Origin: Victivallales bacterium
Lineage (GTDB): Bacteria > Verrucomicrobiota > Lentisphaeria > Oligosphaerales > Oligosphaeraceae
Direction of reading: 5' to 3'
DNA length: 37,565 nucleotides
Assembly: GCA_017554445.1 (NCBI GenBank)
Contig: JAFZIJ010000012.1
Coordinates: forward strand, 1 to 37,565
Every line of letters starts with the position of its first letter. Positions within the stretch are counted from its first letter, which is position 1. Position numbers and translations under genes: made by a program. This document shows, in pieces, positions 24,491 through 33,877 of this stretch. Under the pieces are notes generated by a model. The model was given only the letters and a program-made list of their open reading frames with translations. It was not told where the DNA came from and did not search any database.

Positions 24491-25132
24491 ATGGCAGCAT
24501 TGATAGACATACTGAAAGCAATCGGCCTCAAACTTTGCGAGATTTTCATGCTCTACGCAAAAGAGACGCAGGAAGCGGAAATCTCTTATGATCCGAACCA
24601 CCAGTTCTGGATCATTTTCTGGATTCTGTTCTTCTTCGGCTCCGCCTTCTGGGCCACGTCCATCGCCTCCATGCGCCGCCATCCGCCGATCCTTCACTTC
24701 CTGCTGGGCTTCATTCTCCCGTGGGCCTATCCCATCTACATTCTTTTCACCATGGATATCTATGGCGAAAAGGAACGCCGTGAGGCGGAACAGGAGATGA
24801 TCGCCCAGAAAGAGGCGGAAGAAGAGGAAAAACGCCGCATCCAAGAGGAGCTCAACGCGCGAAAGGCCGTTGTGGAAACGGAGGCAGGCATCCAATCGAC
24901 GAACTCCCGTTGGTCACCGCAATACTTCAACAGCATCGCGCGTGATGCCGAAGGCCGCAACGCCGGCCCATGGAAAGCGGTTGTTTCCGGCACGGAGATT
25001 ATCGTTCTTGAAATACTTGAGGCGGAAGAAGATCTGGTCTATGTTGTCTTCAAAGGCTACAACGACCAGCCGTCCAAGATGCGCATTCCCTACGCGAAAA
25101 TCGAATCGTGGGAAAAGACCGTCCTCCTGTAG
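24491..25132 (+). CDS. Unknown small membrane protein with coiled coil and C-terminal beta domain
   Basis: 213 residues. Two transmembrane segments (about 39-57 and 68-88: WIIFWILFFFGSAFW and LHFLLGFILPWAYPIYILF) are joined by a short basic loop. A highly charged Glu/Lys/Arg helix follows at about 93-130 (EKERREAEQEM, EEEKRRIQEEL). A compact C-terminal part, about 155-213 (WKAVVSGTEIIVLEI, YVVFKGYN, IPYAKIESWE), looks like a small beta domain. It would be anchored in the inner membrane with the coiled coil in the cytoplasm. AAGG precedes the ATG. It lies between another unknown membrane protein and ileS. Confidence 0.6.
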   Translation: MAALIDILKAIGLKLCEIFMLYAKETQEAEISYDPNHQFWIIFWILFFFGSAFWATSIASMRRHPPILHFLLGFILPWAYPIYILFTMDIYGEKERREAEQEMIAQKEAEEEEKRRIQEELNARKAVVETEAGIQSTNSRWSPQYFNSIARDAEGRNAGPWKAVVSGTEIIVLEILEAEEDLVYVVFKGYNDQPSKMRIPYAKIESWEKTVLL

Positions 25133-25184
25133 CGCATTCCGAAATTCATTATTCCATTTATTATAGACAATCATCTGAAGCATT

Positions 25185-28100
25185 ATGTTCGAAGCAATTG
25201 AAGCCAATGTCTCCTTCCCGAAAATGGAAGAGGAGACCCTTGCCTTCTGGGAACAGAACGGCACGTTCAAAAAATCACTCGCCCAACGCAAAGACGCCAA
25301 GCCTTTCGTTTTCTATGACGGTCCCCCCTTCGCGACCGGCCTGCCCCATTACGGCCATCTGCTCGCGGGCACCATTAAAGATGTCGTGCCACGTTACCAG
25401 ACGATGTGCGGTAAATACGTTGAACGCACCTTCGGTTGGGACTGCCATGGTCTTCCAATCGAAGCACTTGCGCAGGATAAGCTCGGTCTTTCGGGCACAT
25501 ACGCCATCATGCAGGCCGGCGTCGATGTCTTCAATGAAAAATGCCGTTCCATGGTTCTGACATACGTCAACGAATGGAAGCAGACCGTCAACCGCATGGG
25601 CCGTTGGGTCGATTTTGAAAACGGTTACAAGACCATGAATCCCACCTATATGGAAACCATCTGGTGGGTCTTCAAACAACTTTGGGACCAAGGCCGTGTC
25701 TATAAGGCGCACCGCATCATGCCGTACAGCTGGAAGCTTACGACGCCGCTCTCCAACTTCGAGGCCAACCAAAACTATAAGGACGTGCAGGATCCCACCG
25801 TCACCGTCCGAATGAAGCTCACGGACGCCAAATTCGACATTCCGGCGGACATCACCCCCTACATCTGCATCTGGACGACCACTCCGTGGACGCTACCTGA
25901 AAATCTCGCGGTCTGCGTCGGCCCGGACGTCGATTACTGCCTCCTCAAGGATGGCGACACGAATGATGCCTATATCCTTGCAAAAGAACGTATTTCGGCC
26001 TATTATCGGAAGCCGGAGGAATACACGGTCCTGATGGAATGCAAAGGCCGCGATCTTGTCGGCCTCCACTACGAACCGATCTTCCCGTATTTCAAAGACA
26101 CGCCGAACGCCTTCCGCGTCCTCATGGACGACTACGTCACGACGACGGACGGTACGGGTATCGTCCACCAGGCTCCCGCCTACGGTGAAGACGACTACCG
26201 TGTCTGCCGCGCCGCCGGAATCGATCTTATCGATCCGCTCGACGACGAAGCGAAATTCACGGATGCCGTCCCGGACTTCAAAGGACTGAATGTCAAAGAC
26301 GCGGACAAGCTGATTATCAAGCACTTGAAGCAAATTGGCAAGCTTGTCCAGCAATCAACCATCGTCCACAGCTATCCGTTCTGCTATCGGACGGATACGC
26401 CGCTGATCTATCGCGCCATCGATGCATGGTACGTCCGCGTTGAAGACCTCCATGAACGCCTGCTGAAGAACAACTTGCAAACATCGTGGACACCCGAGTA
26501 CGTCGGCGACAAGCGTTTCGCCAACTGGCTGGCGGAAGCGAAAGACTGGAACATCTCCCGCAACCGCTTCTGGGGCTCCTGCCTGCCCGTCTGGATCAAC
26601 GTCGATGATCCGAAAGACATGATATGCGTCGGTTCCATCGCCGAACTCGAACAGCTCTCCGGCGTGAAAGTGACGGATCTGCACAAGCATTACATCGACA
26701 AGATTGAAATTCACAAAGACGGCAAGACCTACAAACGGACGCCGGAAGTTCTCGACTGCTGGTTTGAATCCGGCTCCATGCCCTATGCGCAGCACCACTA
26801 TCCCTTTGAAAACAAAGCGAAAGTGGAAAACGCTTTCCCGGCGGATTTCATCGCCGAAGGCCTTGACCAGACACGCGGCTGGTTCTACTCGCTGCTCGTT
26901 CTCGCGACTTGTTTGTTCGACAAGCCTGCCTTCAAGAACGTCGTCGTCAACGGCCTCGTTCTCGCGGAAGACGGCCGTAAGATGTCGAAACGCCTCAAAA
27001 ACTATCCGGATCCGTCGGATATCATCAATAAATATGGTGCGGATGCGCTCCGTCTGTTCATGCTCGGCTCCCCCGTCGTCCGCGCGGAAGACCTCCGCTT
27101 CTCCGAAACTGGCGTGAAGGAAATCCTCCGCACCGTCATCATCCCGCTTTGGAATGCGACCTCCTTCTTCGCCACCTATGCGAAAGTCGATAAATGGACG
27201 CCTGAAGGCAACATCGCCGCTCCGCCGAAGAAGATCACGAACATTCTGGACAAATGGATTCTCTCCAAGCTCATGGAAACGATTGCAGACGTCCGCAAGT
27301 CCATGGACGCCTTTGATTTGCAGGGCGGTGCCAACCGTTTCACGTCGCTGATCGAAAATCTGACCAACTGGTATATCCGCCGTTCCCGCCGCCGTTTCTG
27401 GAAGTCGGATAACGACGACGACAAGAACGAAGCCTACCAGACGTTACATTACGTCATCGTCACGATCTGCCAGCTGGCCGCGCCGTTCATCCCGTTCGTC
27501 ACGGAGAAGATTTACCGCGAATTCCGCACGGACGCCATGCCCGAATCCGTCCATCTCTGCGACTATCCGCAGGTCATTCCCGAACTGCTGGACGCCGATC
27601 TCAACAAATGCATGGCCGACACGATGTGCGCCGTCGAACGCGGCCACTTCCTGCGCACGCAGGTTTCCATCAAAGTCCGCCAGCCGCTCGGCAAGGCGAT
27701 TCTCGTCTCCGCCAACAAGCAGGTTCGCGACAATCTCAGCAGCATGGCGAAAGTCATCGCCGAAGAGCTCAACGTCAAGGAAATCAACGTCTTGGAAGAC
27801 GAAGAGGAACTCGTGACGCTGTCCGCCAAGCCGAATCTCAAGAAGCTCGGCCCGAAACTCGGCAAACGCATGAAAGATTTCATGCCGCTCATCAACAACC
27901 TTTCAAGCAAGGAGATCGGCAAGCTACGCAAAGGTGAGACACTGACGCTTTCCGCCGCAGATGGCTCGACGTTGGATCTCGTCGAAGATGACATTCTCGT
28001 CCAGCGTCAGGAGAAGCAAGGCATGTCCGTCGCCAATGAAGGTGACATCACCGTCGCGTTGGACACGCAGCTCACGCCCGCTTTGATTCAGGAAGGCTGG

Positions 28101-28343
28101 GCTCGCGAAATCGTTTCGCAACTGCAGTCACTCCGTAAAGAGAGCGGCCTCGAAGTCGTTGACCGAATCACCGTCCGCTATCAGGCTCCGGCCGAAATCG
28201 CCGCCGCCATCGAAGCTCAGAAGGCCTACATCGCCAACGAAGTCCTCGCTCTTTCCATCGACGCTGAAAATGGTGATGCTCAAGACTTTACGGAGGTCAA
28301 GCTCAACGATCAGAAGGCTCTCTTCAAAATCGTCAAGGCCTGA
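25185..28343 (+). CDS. ileS: Isoleucyl-tRNA synthetase, type 2 (eukaryote/archaea-like)
   Basis: 1052 residues. The class I HIGH motif is HYGH (H55-H58) in DGPPFATGLPHYGH, and the KMSKS loop is KMSKR (599-603) followed by LKNYPDP. Both are the forms seen in the type 2 enzymes (IleS2), not the DGPPYANG / KMSKSLGN forms of usual bacterial IleRS. The editing domain (FRVLMDDYVTTTDGTGIVH, then APAYGEDD) is present. A long C-terminal extension (NVKEINVLEDEE onward) is also IleS2-like. It charges tRNA-Ile in the cytoplasm. The leader is only 52 bases from the previous gene, with no T-box. A terminator follows. Confidence 0.96.
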   Translation: MFEAIEANVSFPKMEEETLAFWEQNGTFKKSLAQRKDAKPFVFYDGPPFATGLPHYGHLLAGTIKDVVPRYQTMCGKYVERTFGWDCHGLPIEALAQDKLGLSGTYAIMQAGVDVFNEKCRSMVLTYVNEWKQTVNRMGRWVDFENGYKTMNPTYMETIWWVFKQLWDQGRVYKAHRIMPYSWKLTTPLSNFEANQNYKDVQDPTVTVRMKLTDAKFDIPADITPYICIWTTTPWTLPENLAVCVGPDVDYCLLKDGDTNDAYILAKERISAYYRKPEEYTVLMECKGRDLVGLHYEPIFPYFKDTPNAFRVLMDDYVTTTDGTGIVHQAPAYGEDDYRVCRAAGIDLIDPLDDEAKFTDAVPDFKGLNVKDADKLIIKHLKQIGKLVQQSTIVHSYPFCYRTDTPLIYRAIDAWYVRVEDLHERLLKNNLQTSWTPEYVGDKRFANWLAEAKDWNISRNRFWGSCLPVWINVDDPKDMICVGSIAELEQLSGVKVTDLHKHYIDKIEIHKDGKTYKRTPEVLDCWFESGSMPYAQHHYPFENKAKVENAFPADFIAEGLDQTRGWFYSLLVLATCLFDKPAFKNVVVNGLVLAEDGRKMSKRLKNYPDPSDIINKYGADALRLFMLGSPVVRAEDLRFSETGVKEILRTVIIPLWNATSFFATYAKVDKWTPEGNIAAPPKKITNILDKWILSKLMETIADVRKSMDAFDLQGGANRFTSLIENLTNWYIRRSRRRFWKSDNDDDKNEAYQTLHYVIVTICQLAAPFIPFVTEKIYREFRTDAMPESVHLCDYPQVIPELLDADLNKCMADTMCAVERGHFLRTQVSIKVRQPLGKAILVSANKQVRDNLSSMAKVIAEELNVKEINVLEDEEELVTLSAKPNLKKLGPKLGKRMKDFMPLINNLSSKEIGKLRKGETLTLSAADGSTLDLVEDDILVQRQEKQGMSVANEGDITVALDTQLTPALIQEGWAREIVSQLQSLRKESGLEVVDRITVRYQAPAEIAAAIEAQKAYIANEVLALSIDAENGDAQDFTEVKLNDQKALFKIVKA

Positions 28344-28360
28344 CCGCTACTCTGTCCCGC

Positions 28361-28389
28361 GCCCCCTCCAACCGAGGGGGCTTATTTTT
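28361..28389 (+). terminator. Rho-independent terminator after ileS
   Basis: GCCCCCTC (28361-28368), loop CAACC, GAGGGGGC (28374-28381), then TTATTTTT. Confidence 0.9.
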
Positions 28390-28421
28390 CATGATTTCCA
28401 CCTAATTCGTGGTTTCTTCCA

Positions 28422-29606
28422 ATGTCTGTCAAGCATGTCTGTCCAAATTGCGGCTCCACACTCACGTTGGACGCCCCCATGCCCTCCCTGCGCTGTCCGA
28501 AATGCAAGACCACCATGCAACCGGAAATGGCGGTCGCCACGGCTACGCCTGAAGCGGCATCCACGACGTCGTCCGTGCGCCCCATGAGAGTCGCCCGCAC
28601 GGTCAGCACGATTGGCCAGCAACCCGTTGCGTCGCCGGCGGAAACGGAACGGCTTATGGAAGAAGCGCGTTTCAAAGCCCAACAGGAACGAGACCGCCTT
28701 CTCGTCGAGGCCAACAAGCAGATTCAGCAGGCCAAGGCGGAGTTAGAAGCGTCGCTCCAACAGCTTCGCGAACAGAAACTTGCCGAAGCGACTGAGAAAG
28801 CCAACGCAATCATCGAAACCGCCAACCAGAACGCCGCGAAAATTCAAGCTGATGCGGAAGCCATTGCGCAACAACGGCTTGCCGAAGCGGAAAACATGGC
28901 TAAATTACGTCTTGAAGAGGTGGAAGCCACCGCGCAAAAACGCCTTGCAGAAGCAGAAGTCTCTGCGCAAAAACAGCTTGAGACGGCGGAAGCCGCCATT
29001 GATCCGCAAACGGAAAAACAGCCGGACGCCGCGCCATTAGCGGATTCATCCGTTGCCGTCGCGACACAAGCCACATCGCTTGAAGAGCAAAAGGCCAAAA
29101 TCGACAAATTGGCCCGTCAGAACCAAATTCGCTTCTGGCGACTCAATGCCTATATTGCAATTCTGATTCTGACGTTCATCTGCGCCGTCAAATCCAACGG
29201 CAACACGCTGGTCGCCGTCCTTTCCAGTCTGGCAGCCATCATCTCCATCGGTCTGGCGGTCTACGCCATATACACACTGCGCCACTGCATCGCATTGCTG
29301 AAGGCTGAACAAAACGGAACAAGCCAGCCTAACGCCACACCATCACCAACGCCACAGTCGCTGCCACGAAAGACGCCAGTTTTAAAAATGAAAAAAGAAA
29401 AACCTGCGGTTACTGAAACGGCTGCAACTGCCGTTGAAAACACGAAACAAACTCAGGAACCCGTTGATTTACAGAGTGATACCATATCAGAAACGGAAAC
29501 GGCCCAGCCGAAGGTCGCGCAGCCCGCAGTCCGTAAGACGCTGATGCCCGCATCGAAGAAAAAACCGGCCAAACCGCTTTTCATCAAGAAGAAAACCACT
29601 GAATAA
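28422..29606 (+). CDS. Zinc-ribbon / long coiled-coil / two-TM protein of unknown function
   Basis: 394 residues in four parts. A short zinc ribbon (CPNCG at 7-11, CPKCK at about 25-29) resembles MJ0042-type fingers. A linker is followed by a long Ala/Glu/Gln-rich coiled coil (about 75-190) with repeated 'QKxLAEAExxAQK' text. Two transmembrane segments (about 240-260 and 265-285) follow, and then a Pro/Thr/Lys-rich tail ending in KKKPAKPLFIKKKTTE. The zinc ribbon and coiled coil should be cytoplasmic. No clear ribosome site precedes the ATG, and it lies only 33 bases after the ileS terminator. No family name is recognised; the orphan sensor kinase follows after 57 bases. Confidence 0.6.
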   Translation: MSVKHVCPNCGSTLTLDAPMPSLRCPKCKTTMQPEMAVATATPEAASTTSSVRPMRVARTVSTIGQQPVASPAETERLMEEARFKAQQERDRLLVEANKQIQQAKAELEASLQQLREQKLAEATEKANAIIETANQNAAKIQADAEAIAQQRLAEAENMAKLRLEEVEATAQKRLAEAEVSAQKQLETAEAAIDPQTEKQPDAAPLADSSVAVATQATSLEEQKAKIDKLARQNQIRFWRLNAYIAILILTFICAVKSNGNTLVAVLSSLAAIISIGLAVYAIYTLRHCIALLKAEQNGTSQPNATPSPTPQSLPRKTPVLKMKKEKPAVTETAATAVENTKQTQEPVDLQSDTISETETAQPKVAQPAVRKTLMPASKKKPAKPLFIKKKTTE

Positions 29607-29663
29607 TTTGGAACGTCTGGTTGCCGCCGACGACCACACACATGTTCCGCATGGCTTTCAATC

Positions 29664-31610
29664 ATGGATCCGCATTCGCTGTTATCATTGACATTGCTCA
29701 TGCTCCTCCCTTCCTTGACGGAGCTGTTGCTTTCGCTGTTCATCCTGATGATACTGCATCATTTACGCAGGATGTTCAGCCTTTTTCCATTGTACATGAC
29801 CATGGATCTCTTCCTGATCATCAGCCTGATCATCGGCATTCCAAACTTCACGTTGGCATCGTTCATATCCGGTCGCTACGTCCCCTTCCGCCTAGGCACA
29901 CTGCTTCTTCCGCTGATGACCATGGCGCTTCTCATTTATGAAACCATCGGCACGCGCGAACTCCAAAGGCTGATTTTCGGACTCGTTGTCACGCTCGTCT
30001 CCTCCATCACGGTCTTTGTCATCATGATAGAAGTCTTGTCGCCGGAGGCCCGCAACGCCATCATTGCTTCGACACAACAATTTTCCACGCCCGTCTTCCT
30101 GAAGTCGGTATTCCTTTTCACGTTCGTGCATTTGGTTATCGTCATCTGCATTCCTATCATCTTCCAGGCATTCCGCAACTGGGACATGCCATTCCATTTC
30201 AGCCTGTTTGTCTGCCTTGGCATCATCTATGTTTGTCGTGATCTTGACATGACTTCCGTAAAAACACTGCCTTACGCGCATCATATCGCATGGGTGGTTC
30301 GCTTTTTCCTGCTGCTTGTGACAGTCGGTGTCACCAGTCTCTATCTAAAACTGCTGGACATTCATATCAAGGATAAAAACAGCAAAAACAGCCTCTTCGA
30401 CGATTTCATCTATCATTTCCAATCCACAGATGCCATGCAACAATCCCTGCAGGAATGGGAGGAGCGTTATCAGCTCATTCTGGACAACTCCCCTGAACTC
30501 ATCATCATCATAGACAAAGAACGCAATGTCCTGAACGCCAACGCCACGGCCATCAACATCTTCGGCCCCTATTTCCTCTCCAGCAAACAAACAGAAGAGA
30601 TTATCTTCGATGAAAATCTCAAGCCGCTTCCAAGAGACCAAATCTGGCAGGAACTGCTTGATGATCCGAATCCGCATCCCTTCCGTTTCTTCCAGCATGC
30701 TAAGTTAAAAATCGATGATGACAACTATATGGATATCGATTTCAATATCTCTCGTGGACGAATCGAAGGCGAACCAGTCGCCATCATCATCATTCGCGAC
30801 ATGACGGAACTGCGCAAGCAGGAAAAAGCTCAACAGGAACTGCAGGAGCAACTTGTTCATTCACAACGCCTAGAATCCATTGGCGTTCTCGCTGGCGGCA
30901 TCGCCCATGACTTCAACAACCTTCTCCATTCCATACAAGGCAGCGCGGACGCACTTGCCCTGCAGTCCAATCTGACGCCATCACAGCAATCGTTGCTCTC
31001 CAACATCCATTCCGCTTCCAAACGTGCATCAAGCCTCACCTCCCAGTTGCTGGCATTTGCGAGAAAGGGCAAATTCCATATTGAATCCATTGATCTACAA
31101 GCCCTTGTGGAACAAACGGCGCAACTCTTCCAAACAACGGCCAAGAATATCAAATTCAAAGTCATTATCGAACCAGATCTACCGACCATCAGCGGAGACG
31201 CCACACAATTGCAGCAAGTCCTGCTCAATCTTCTCATCAATGCCCGCGACGCGTTGAGCTCCAACACGGAAAATCCGCGAATCACCCTCCGCGCTCAAGC
31301 CATGCGTGAATCGACAAATGAATGGAACCAACGTCCCGACAAGGACTTGGATCCCAAAAACTACGTCTGTATAAAAGTGAAAGACAACGGTTGCGGCATC
31401 GACAAAGAGACGCAGCAGAAGATATTCGAACCGTTTTTCACGACGAAGGAAGTCGGCAAAGGCACCGGTATGGGTCTTGCGATGGCCTACGGTTGCATCG
31501 CCCACCACCATGGCTGGATCACGTTGGATTCCACCGTAGGCGTCGGCAGCGAATTCATCATCACCCTCCCGATCGAACAGCCATCAACTTCAACAGCGAC
31601 AATAAGTTAA
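29664..31610 (+). CDS. Orphan membrane sensor histidine kinase with PAS domain
   Basis: 648 residues. Six or seven hydrophobic segments fill residues 1-235. A PAS-type domain (about 265-385: [20 protein letters not shown], then [14 protein letters not shown]) follows. The dimerisation/phosphoacceptor helix is [20 protein letters not shown] with His415, the form typical of PAS kinases of the NtrB-like/HisKA_4 type. The ATPase domain has the N box [21 protein letters not shown] and [13 protein letters not shown]. No receiver domain is fused and no response-regulator gene is adjacent. The input is likely membrane-associated or sensed by the PAS. It ends the plus-strand run before tRNA-Leu. Confidence 0.9.
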   Translation: MDPHSLLSLTLLMLLPSLTELLLSLFILMILHHLRRMFSLFPLYMTMDLFLIISLIIGIPNFTLASFISGRYVPFRLGTLLLPLMTMALLIYETIGTRELQRLIFGLVVTLVSSITVFVIMIEVLSPEARNAIIASTQQFSTPVFLKSVFLFTFVHLVIVICIPIIFQAFRNWDMPFHFSLFVCLGIIYVCRDLDMTSVKTLPYAHHIAWVVRFFLLLVTVGVTSLYLKLLDIHIKDKNSKNSLFDDFIYHFQSTDAMQQSLQEWEERYQLILDNSPELIIIIDKERNVLNANATAINIFGPYFLSSKQTEEIIFDENLKPLPRDQIWQELLDDPNPHPFRFFQHAKLKIDDDNYMDIDFNISRGRIEGEPVAIIIIRDMTELRKQEKAQQELQEQLVHSQRLESIGVLAGGIAHDFNNLLHSIQGSADALALQSNLTPSQQSLLSNIHSASKRASSLTSQLLAFARKGKFHIESIDLQALVEQTAQLFQTTAKNIKFKVIIEPDLPTISGDATQLQQVLLNLLINARDALSSNTENPRITLRAQAMRESTNEWNQRPDKDLDPKNYVCIKVKDNGCGIDKETQQKIFEPFFTTKEVGKGTGMGLAMAYGCIAHHHGWITLDSTVGVGSEFIITLPIEQPSTSTATIS

Positions 31611-31708
31611 ATATTTGTGTACTGTTGTCTAGTCGCGTAGCGATATACGCCCCACCACTGAGCATTATTTAATTATGCACTATGAATCATACATCATGAA
31701 TTGAATAG

Positions 31709-31791
31709 TACCCGAGACGGGAGTCGAACCCGTATATCCAAAAGGATGCCAGATTTTAAGTCTAGTGCGTCTGCCATTCCGCCACTCGGGC
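31709..31791 (-). tRNA. tRNA-Leu (anticodon UAA)
   Basis: Read on the minus strand, the acceptor arms GCCCGAG and CTCGGGT pair (one G-U). The anticodon stem-loop is CTAGA-CTTAAAA-TCTGG, with UAA in the loop centre. A long variable arm (GCATCCTTTTGGATA) marks a class II tRNA, and the T arm is CGGGTTCGACTCCCG. Length 83 with discriminator A; CCA is not encoded. The UAA anticodon reads UUA/UUG leucine codons. Confidence 0.95.
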
Positions 31792-32187
31792 ATGTTATCT
31801 AATGTATATCCAATGTCCTTAAAAACAAGCAGACAGCAAAAAACAATCATCTCCCATGATCTTTTTTGCGATATTTTTCCATTTGATGCCATTTCCCTAT
31901 TAGAAACACCCTGGGAAACGTCGTGCAGATGTAGGCCGAGTAATACATGTATATATGGCTAGTTTATGGCTCCAACAATATTTTCATGCGAGTCTATGAG
32001 TTATATCTTTTTATTCAAGCCACTTAGATCATTTAAACCAATAGATGGCAATAATGACTTTTTCTGTACCTATTTTATGTATTTTTCTGACTGACTTTTC
32101 AAAACATTAATATTATAATAATCTTATTTTTATACAGTTACATCACTAAATAGGTAGATAAACAACCTCTTTTCAGTCATCAAAAAG
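31792..32187. other. AT-rich spacer without a recognised gene
   Basis: About 400 bases of markedly AT-rich DNA upstream of the tRNA (on its own strand) and before the decamer array. Only short, unsupported frames are present. No duplicated tRNA end, integrase or transposase was seen. The base composition differs from the flanking genes and suggests an inserted or relaxed region. Confidence 0.6.
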
Positions 32188-32247
32188 TATATGATTCTCT
32201 ACGATTTTCTATGCTTTCTATGATAATGTATGACTCTCTATGATTCG
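32188..32247. repeat. 10-bp-periodic TATGA array upstream of the HTH gene
   Basis: Six decamer-like units ending in TATGA/TACGA/TATGC, with the G at 32193, 32203, 32213, 32222, 32232 and 32242 (spacings 10, 10, 9, 10, 10). It ends 14 bases before the predicted -35. Similar to the array at 18454-18493 before the Rpn gene. Confidence 0.65.
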
Positions 32248-32260
32248 TATTCTTAGTAAC

Positions 32261-32288
32261 TTGTAAAAGATGAAAAAGTGTCTATCTT
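32261..32288 (+). promoter_or_regulatory. Probable promoter of the HTH gene
   Basis: TTGTAA (32261-32266), 16 bases, TATCTT (32283-32288). It gives a GC-rich leader of about 55 bases containing GGCCTCC/CCGGCC text, unlike the AT-rich DNA before it. Confidence 0.35.
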
Positions 32289-32351
32289 GTCTCCATTCCC
32301 GCGATGGCCTCCGCCGCCGGCCGTCGTCAACCCGCAACATAGGAGACAGAC

Positions 32352-32846
32352 ATGAGCATGAAAGAACCGACACCACGCCGCCGCATCAAGTTCAGCGGTA
32401 CCTTCACGGAGGAAATCAGAAGACTAATGAAAAAGAAACGCGAAGAGCTTGGACTTCCGTATCTGACGATTGCCCAGTACTTTAAAATTAATTGGTCAAC
32501 ATTCCGCAAATGGGAAAGCGGCGAAACCATCAACTGCGGACTGAGGCATCGACCGCTCATCGAATCTTTCATAAACGGCGAACTGGACACCGACTTAAAG
32601 AGCCTGTACGCCGCCAATGCCGCCAAATATCCAAGTACCACTTCCAGCAAGGTCTATCAGGCCATGGAACGGGTCGCGAACACCTATACGCTTTGCGCAA
32701 ACAATCCAATCATCGGCGAAAACATGTTGGCCAAAATCGAGCAGATCGCCATGGACACGCTCAAGCATCTCGTCACCGCGGCAAAAAACCGACAACGGCA
32801 ACCATATTATGGTCAGCAGAAGGGCCGCAAGCCTCGCGGAAGATAG
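32352..32846 (+). CDS. Small helix-turn-helix (Cro/CI-like) DNA-binding protein
   Basis: 164 residues, basic. Residues about 20-75 read as an HTH_3-like fold: FTEEIRRLMKKKREELGLPY, then LTIAQYFKINWSTFRKWESG, with the second helix-turn-helix and the WESG loop familiar from Cro/CI-type repressors. The C-terminal half is helical (SKVYQAMERVANTYTL, MLAKIEQIAMDTLKHL) and may dimerise; the tail is very basic (QKGRKPRGR). TAGGAGA lies seven bases before ATG. No target operon is adjacent, and the convergent glycosidase-like gene ends 5 bases away. Its AT-rich upstream DNA shares the decamer array with the Rpn gene, so both are probably accessory genes under similar control. Confidence 0.65.
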   Translation: MSMKEPTPRRRIKFSGTFTEEIRRLMKKKREELGLPYLTIAQYFKINWSTFRKWESGETINCGLRHRPLIESFINGELDTDLKSLYAANAAKYPSTTSSKVYQAMERVANTYTLCANNPIIGENMLAKIEQIAMDTLKHLVTAAKNRQRQPYYGQQKGRKPRGR

Positions 32847-32851
32847 GCAAA

Positions 32852-33751
32852 TTATTCCAGTTCAAGACCTTCGTGAATGACCATGCCGATGTATTCAGCG
32901 TTCTTAAGACGTCCGTTGTACCATAGCAACCAACGTCTGTTCTCTTCATCGCGATACACTGACGGCTTATAGCAGGCGTCGCCATCCCATTTTCCCACAC
33001 CAGGGGAAACGATGGGATTCGACGCCAGCCGCCGCCAGCCGGTCACACCGTTTTCAGAGAACGCCGCGCAAATCCGCGCCGTGTCTATGTCTTCATATCC
33101 GATGTAGAACATGACAAAGCGACCATCGGGAAGTTTCACGACTTCGCAGCCACCGATGCGGTCTTTATCATAGAATTCACGGCCTTGCACGACAATCGGA
33201 TTCAGCGGCGACTTCCGCCAAGCCAGTCCGTCATCACTTTCCGCATAGCCGATAGCGTTCGGCTCATATGTCTCGCCCGCCGCATACCACATGCGGAAGA
33301 CATTTTGAGACTCGTCGTATATCACATACGGATTCATCACGGATTGCTTCTCCCATGGAAATTCCGAAATCATAATCGGTAAATCACCACTACGTTCAAA
33401 ATGGAAACCATCCTTGCTCGTCGCATGGCCGATCCGGCTGAAACCGCGAGCCTGCCCCGTGTACCATAGATGATAGACGTCGCCGACCTTCACGACACAA
33501 TTGCGGTTCACATCATCCTCCCAGCCGCTTGTCTCATCTCGCTCCAGAATAATCGTCGACTCGCTCCAATGGATGCCGTCGCGGCTGCGGCAGACCGCCA
33601 ACGCCTTTTTCGGACGCCATGAAAAATACATACGAAATTCGCCGTCGATTTTCAGGACATTGACATCGAAACACGTTCCAATCTCGGCACTTCCCAACAC
33701 AGGATTGCCTTCGTATTTCTTCCATCCGCCATTTGTTTCTGCCGTTTGCAT
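32852..33751 (-). CDS. Five-bladed beta-propeller glycosidase-like protein (GH43/GH32/GH130 fold)
   Basis: 299 residues from the ATG at 33749-33751 (GGGAGA ten bases upstream). A longer frame beginning with GTG at 33818 would start inside the CACTAAT array and is rejected. Repeated blade motifs 'FRMYFSWRPK', 'YHLWYTGQARG', 'FRMWYAAGE', 'FVMFYIGYED' and 'WLLWYNGR', each followed by 'SxDGxxW'-type text, indicate five blades. There is no signal peptide, so it is likely cytoplasmic. Families with this fold hydrolyse or phosphorolyse furanosides, arabinosides or mannosides; the substrate cannot be assigned. It follows the sialidase-like gene on the same strand. Confidence 0.75.
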   Translation of the reverse strand: MQTAETNGGWKKYEGNPVLGSAEIGTCFDVNVLKIDGEFRMYFSWRPKKALAVCRSRDGIHWSESTIILERDETSGWEDDVNRNCVVKVGDVYHLWYTGQARGFSRIGHATSKDGFHFERSGDLPIMISEFPWEKQSVMNPYVIYDESQNVFRMWYAAGETYEPNAIGYAESDDGLAWRKSPLNPIVVQGREFYDKDRIGGCEVVKLPDGRFVMFYIGYEDIDTARICAAFSENGVTGWRRLASNPIVSPGVGKWDGDACYKPSVYRDEENRRWLLWYNGRLKNAEYIGMVIHEGLELE

Positions 33752-33810
33752 ATTCGTTAATCTCCCATGGGTTAACCCCACGGCTGAGGCCCTTTCACCG
33801 CTACACGATT

Positions 33811-33859
33811 CACTAATCACTAATCACTAATCACTAACCACTTATCCATAAGCCATAAG
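33811..33859. repeat. CACTAAT heptamers x4 plus two CCATAAG heptamers
   Basis: CACTAAT at 33811-33817, 33818-33824 and 33825-33831, variant CACTAAC at 33832-33838, then CCATAAG at 33846-33852 and 33853-33859. On the minus strand the order from the sialidase-like stop is GC hairpin, CTTATGG x2, then ATTAGTG units: the same layout as after the first gene in the window. Confidence 0.88.
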
Positions 33860-33860
33860 C

Positions 33861-33875
33861 GCCGCCACAGGCGGC
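33861..33875 (-). terminator. GC hairpin two bases after the sialidase-like stop codon
   Basis: GCCGCC-ACA-GGCGGC, a 6-bp stem with a 3-base loop. The TAG stop is 33878-33880. On the minus strand it reads TAGGAGCCGCC, close to the TCCTAAACCGCCC text at 1431-1443. No T-run. Confidence 0.5.
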
Positions 33876-33877
33876 TC

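Noticed and set aside
25133..25184. T-box leader before ileS
   Set aside because: Only 52 bases separate ileS from the previous gene; no T-box consensus or antiterminator could fit.
31709..31791. tRNA-Leu as an integration site for the accessory HTH region
   Set aside because: The AT-rich DNA and HTH gene lie on the tRNA's 5' side, no integrase is present and no duplicated tRNA 3' end was found.
32270..32485. 71-codon frame starting MKKCLSCLHS
   Set aside because: It overlaps the HTH gene in another frame, lacks a ribosome site, and its start lies between the predicted -35 and -10.
33752..33820. Longer N-terminus of the five-bladed propeller protein (GTG at 33818)
   Set aside because: It would begin inside the CACTAAT array, while the ATG at 33749-33751 has GGGAGA upstream and begins at the conserved part of the protein.
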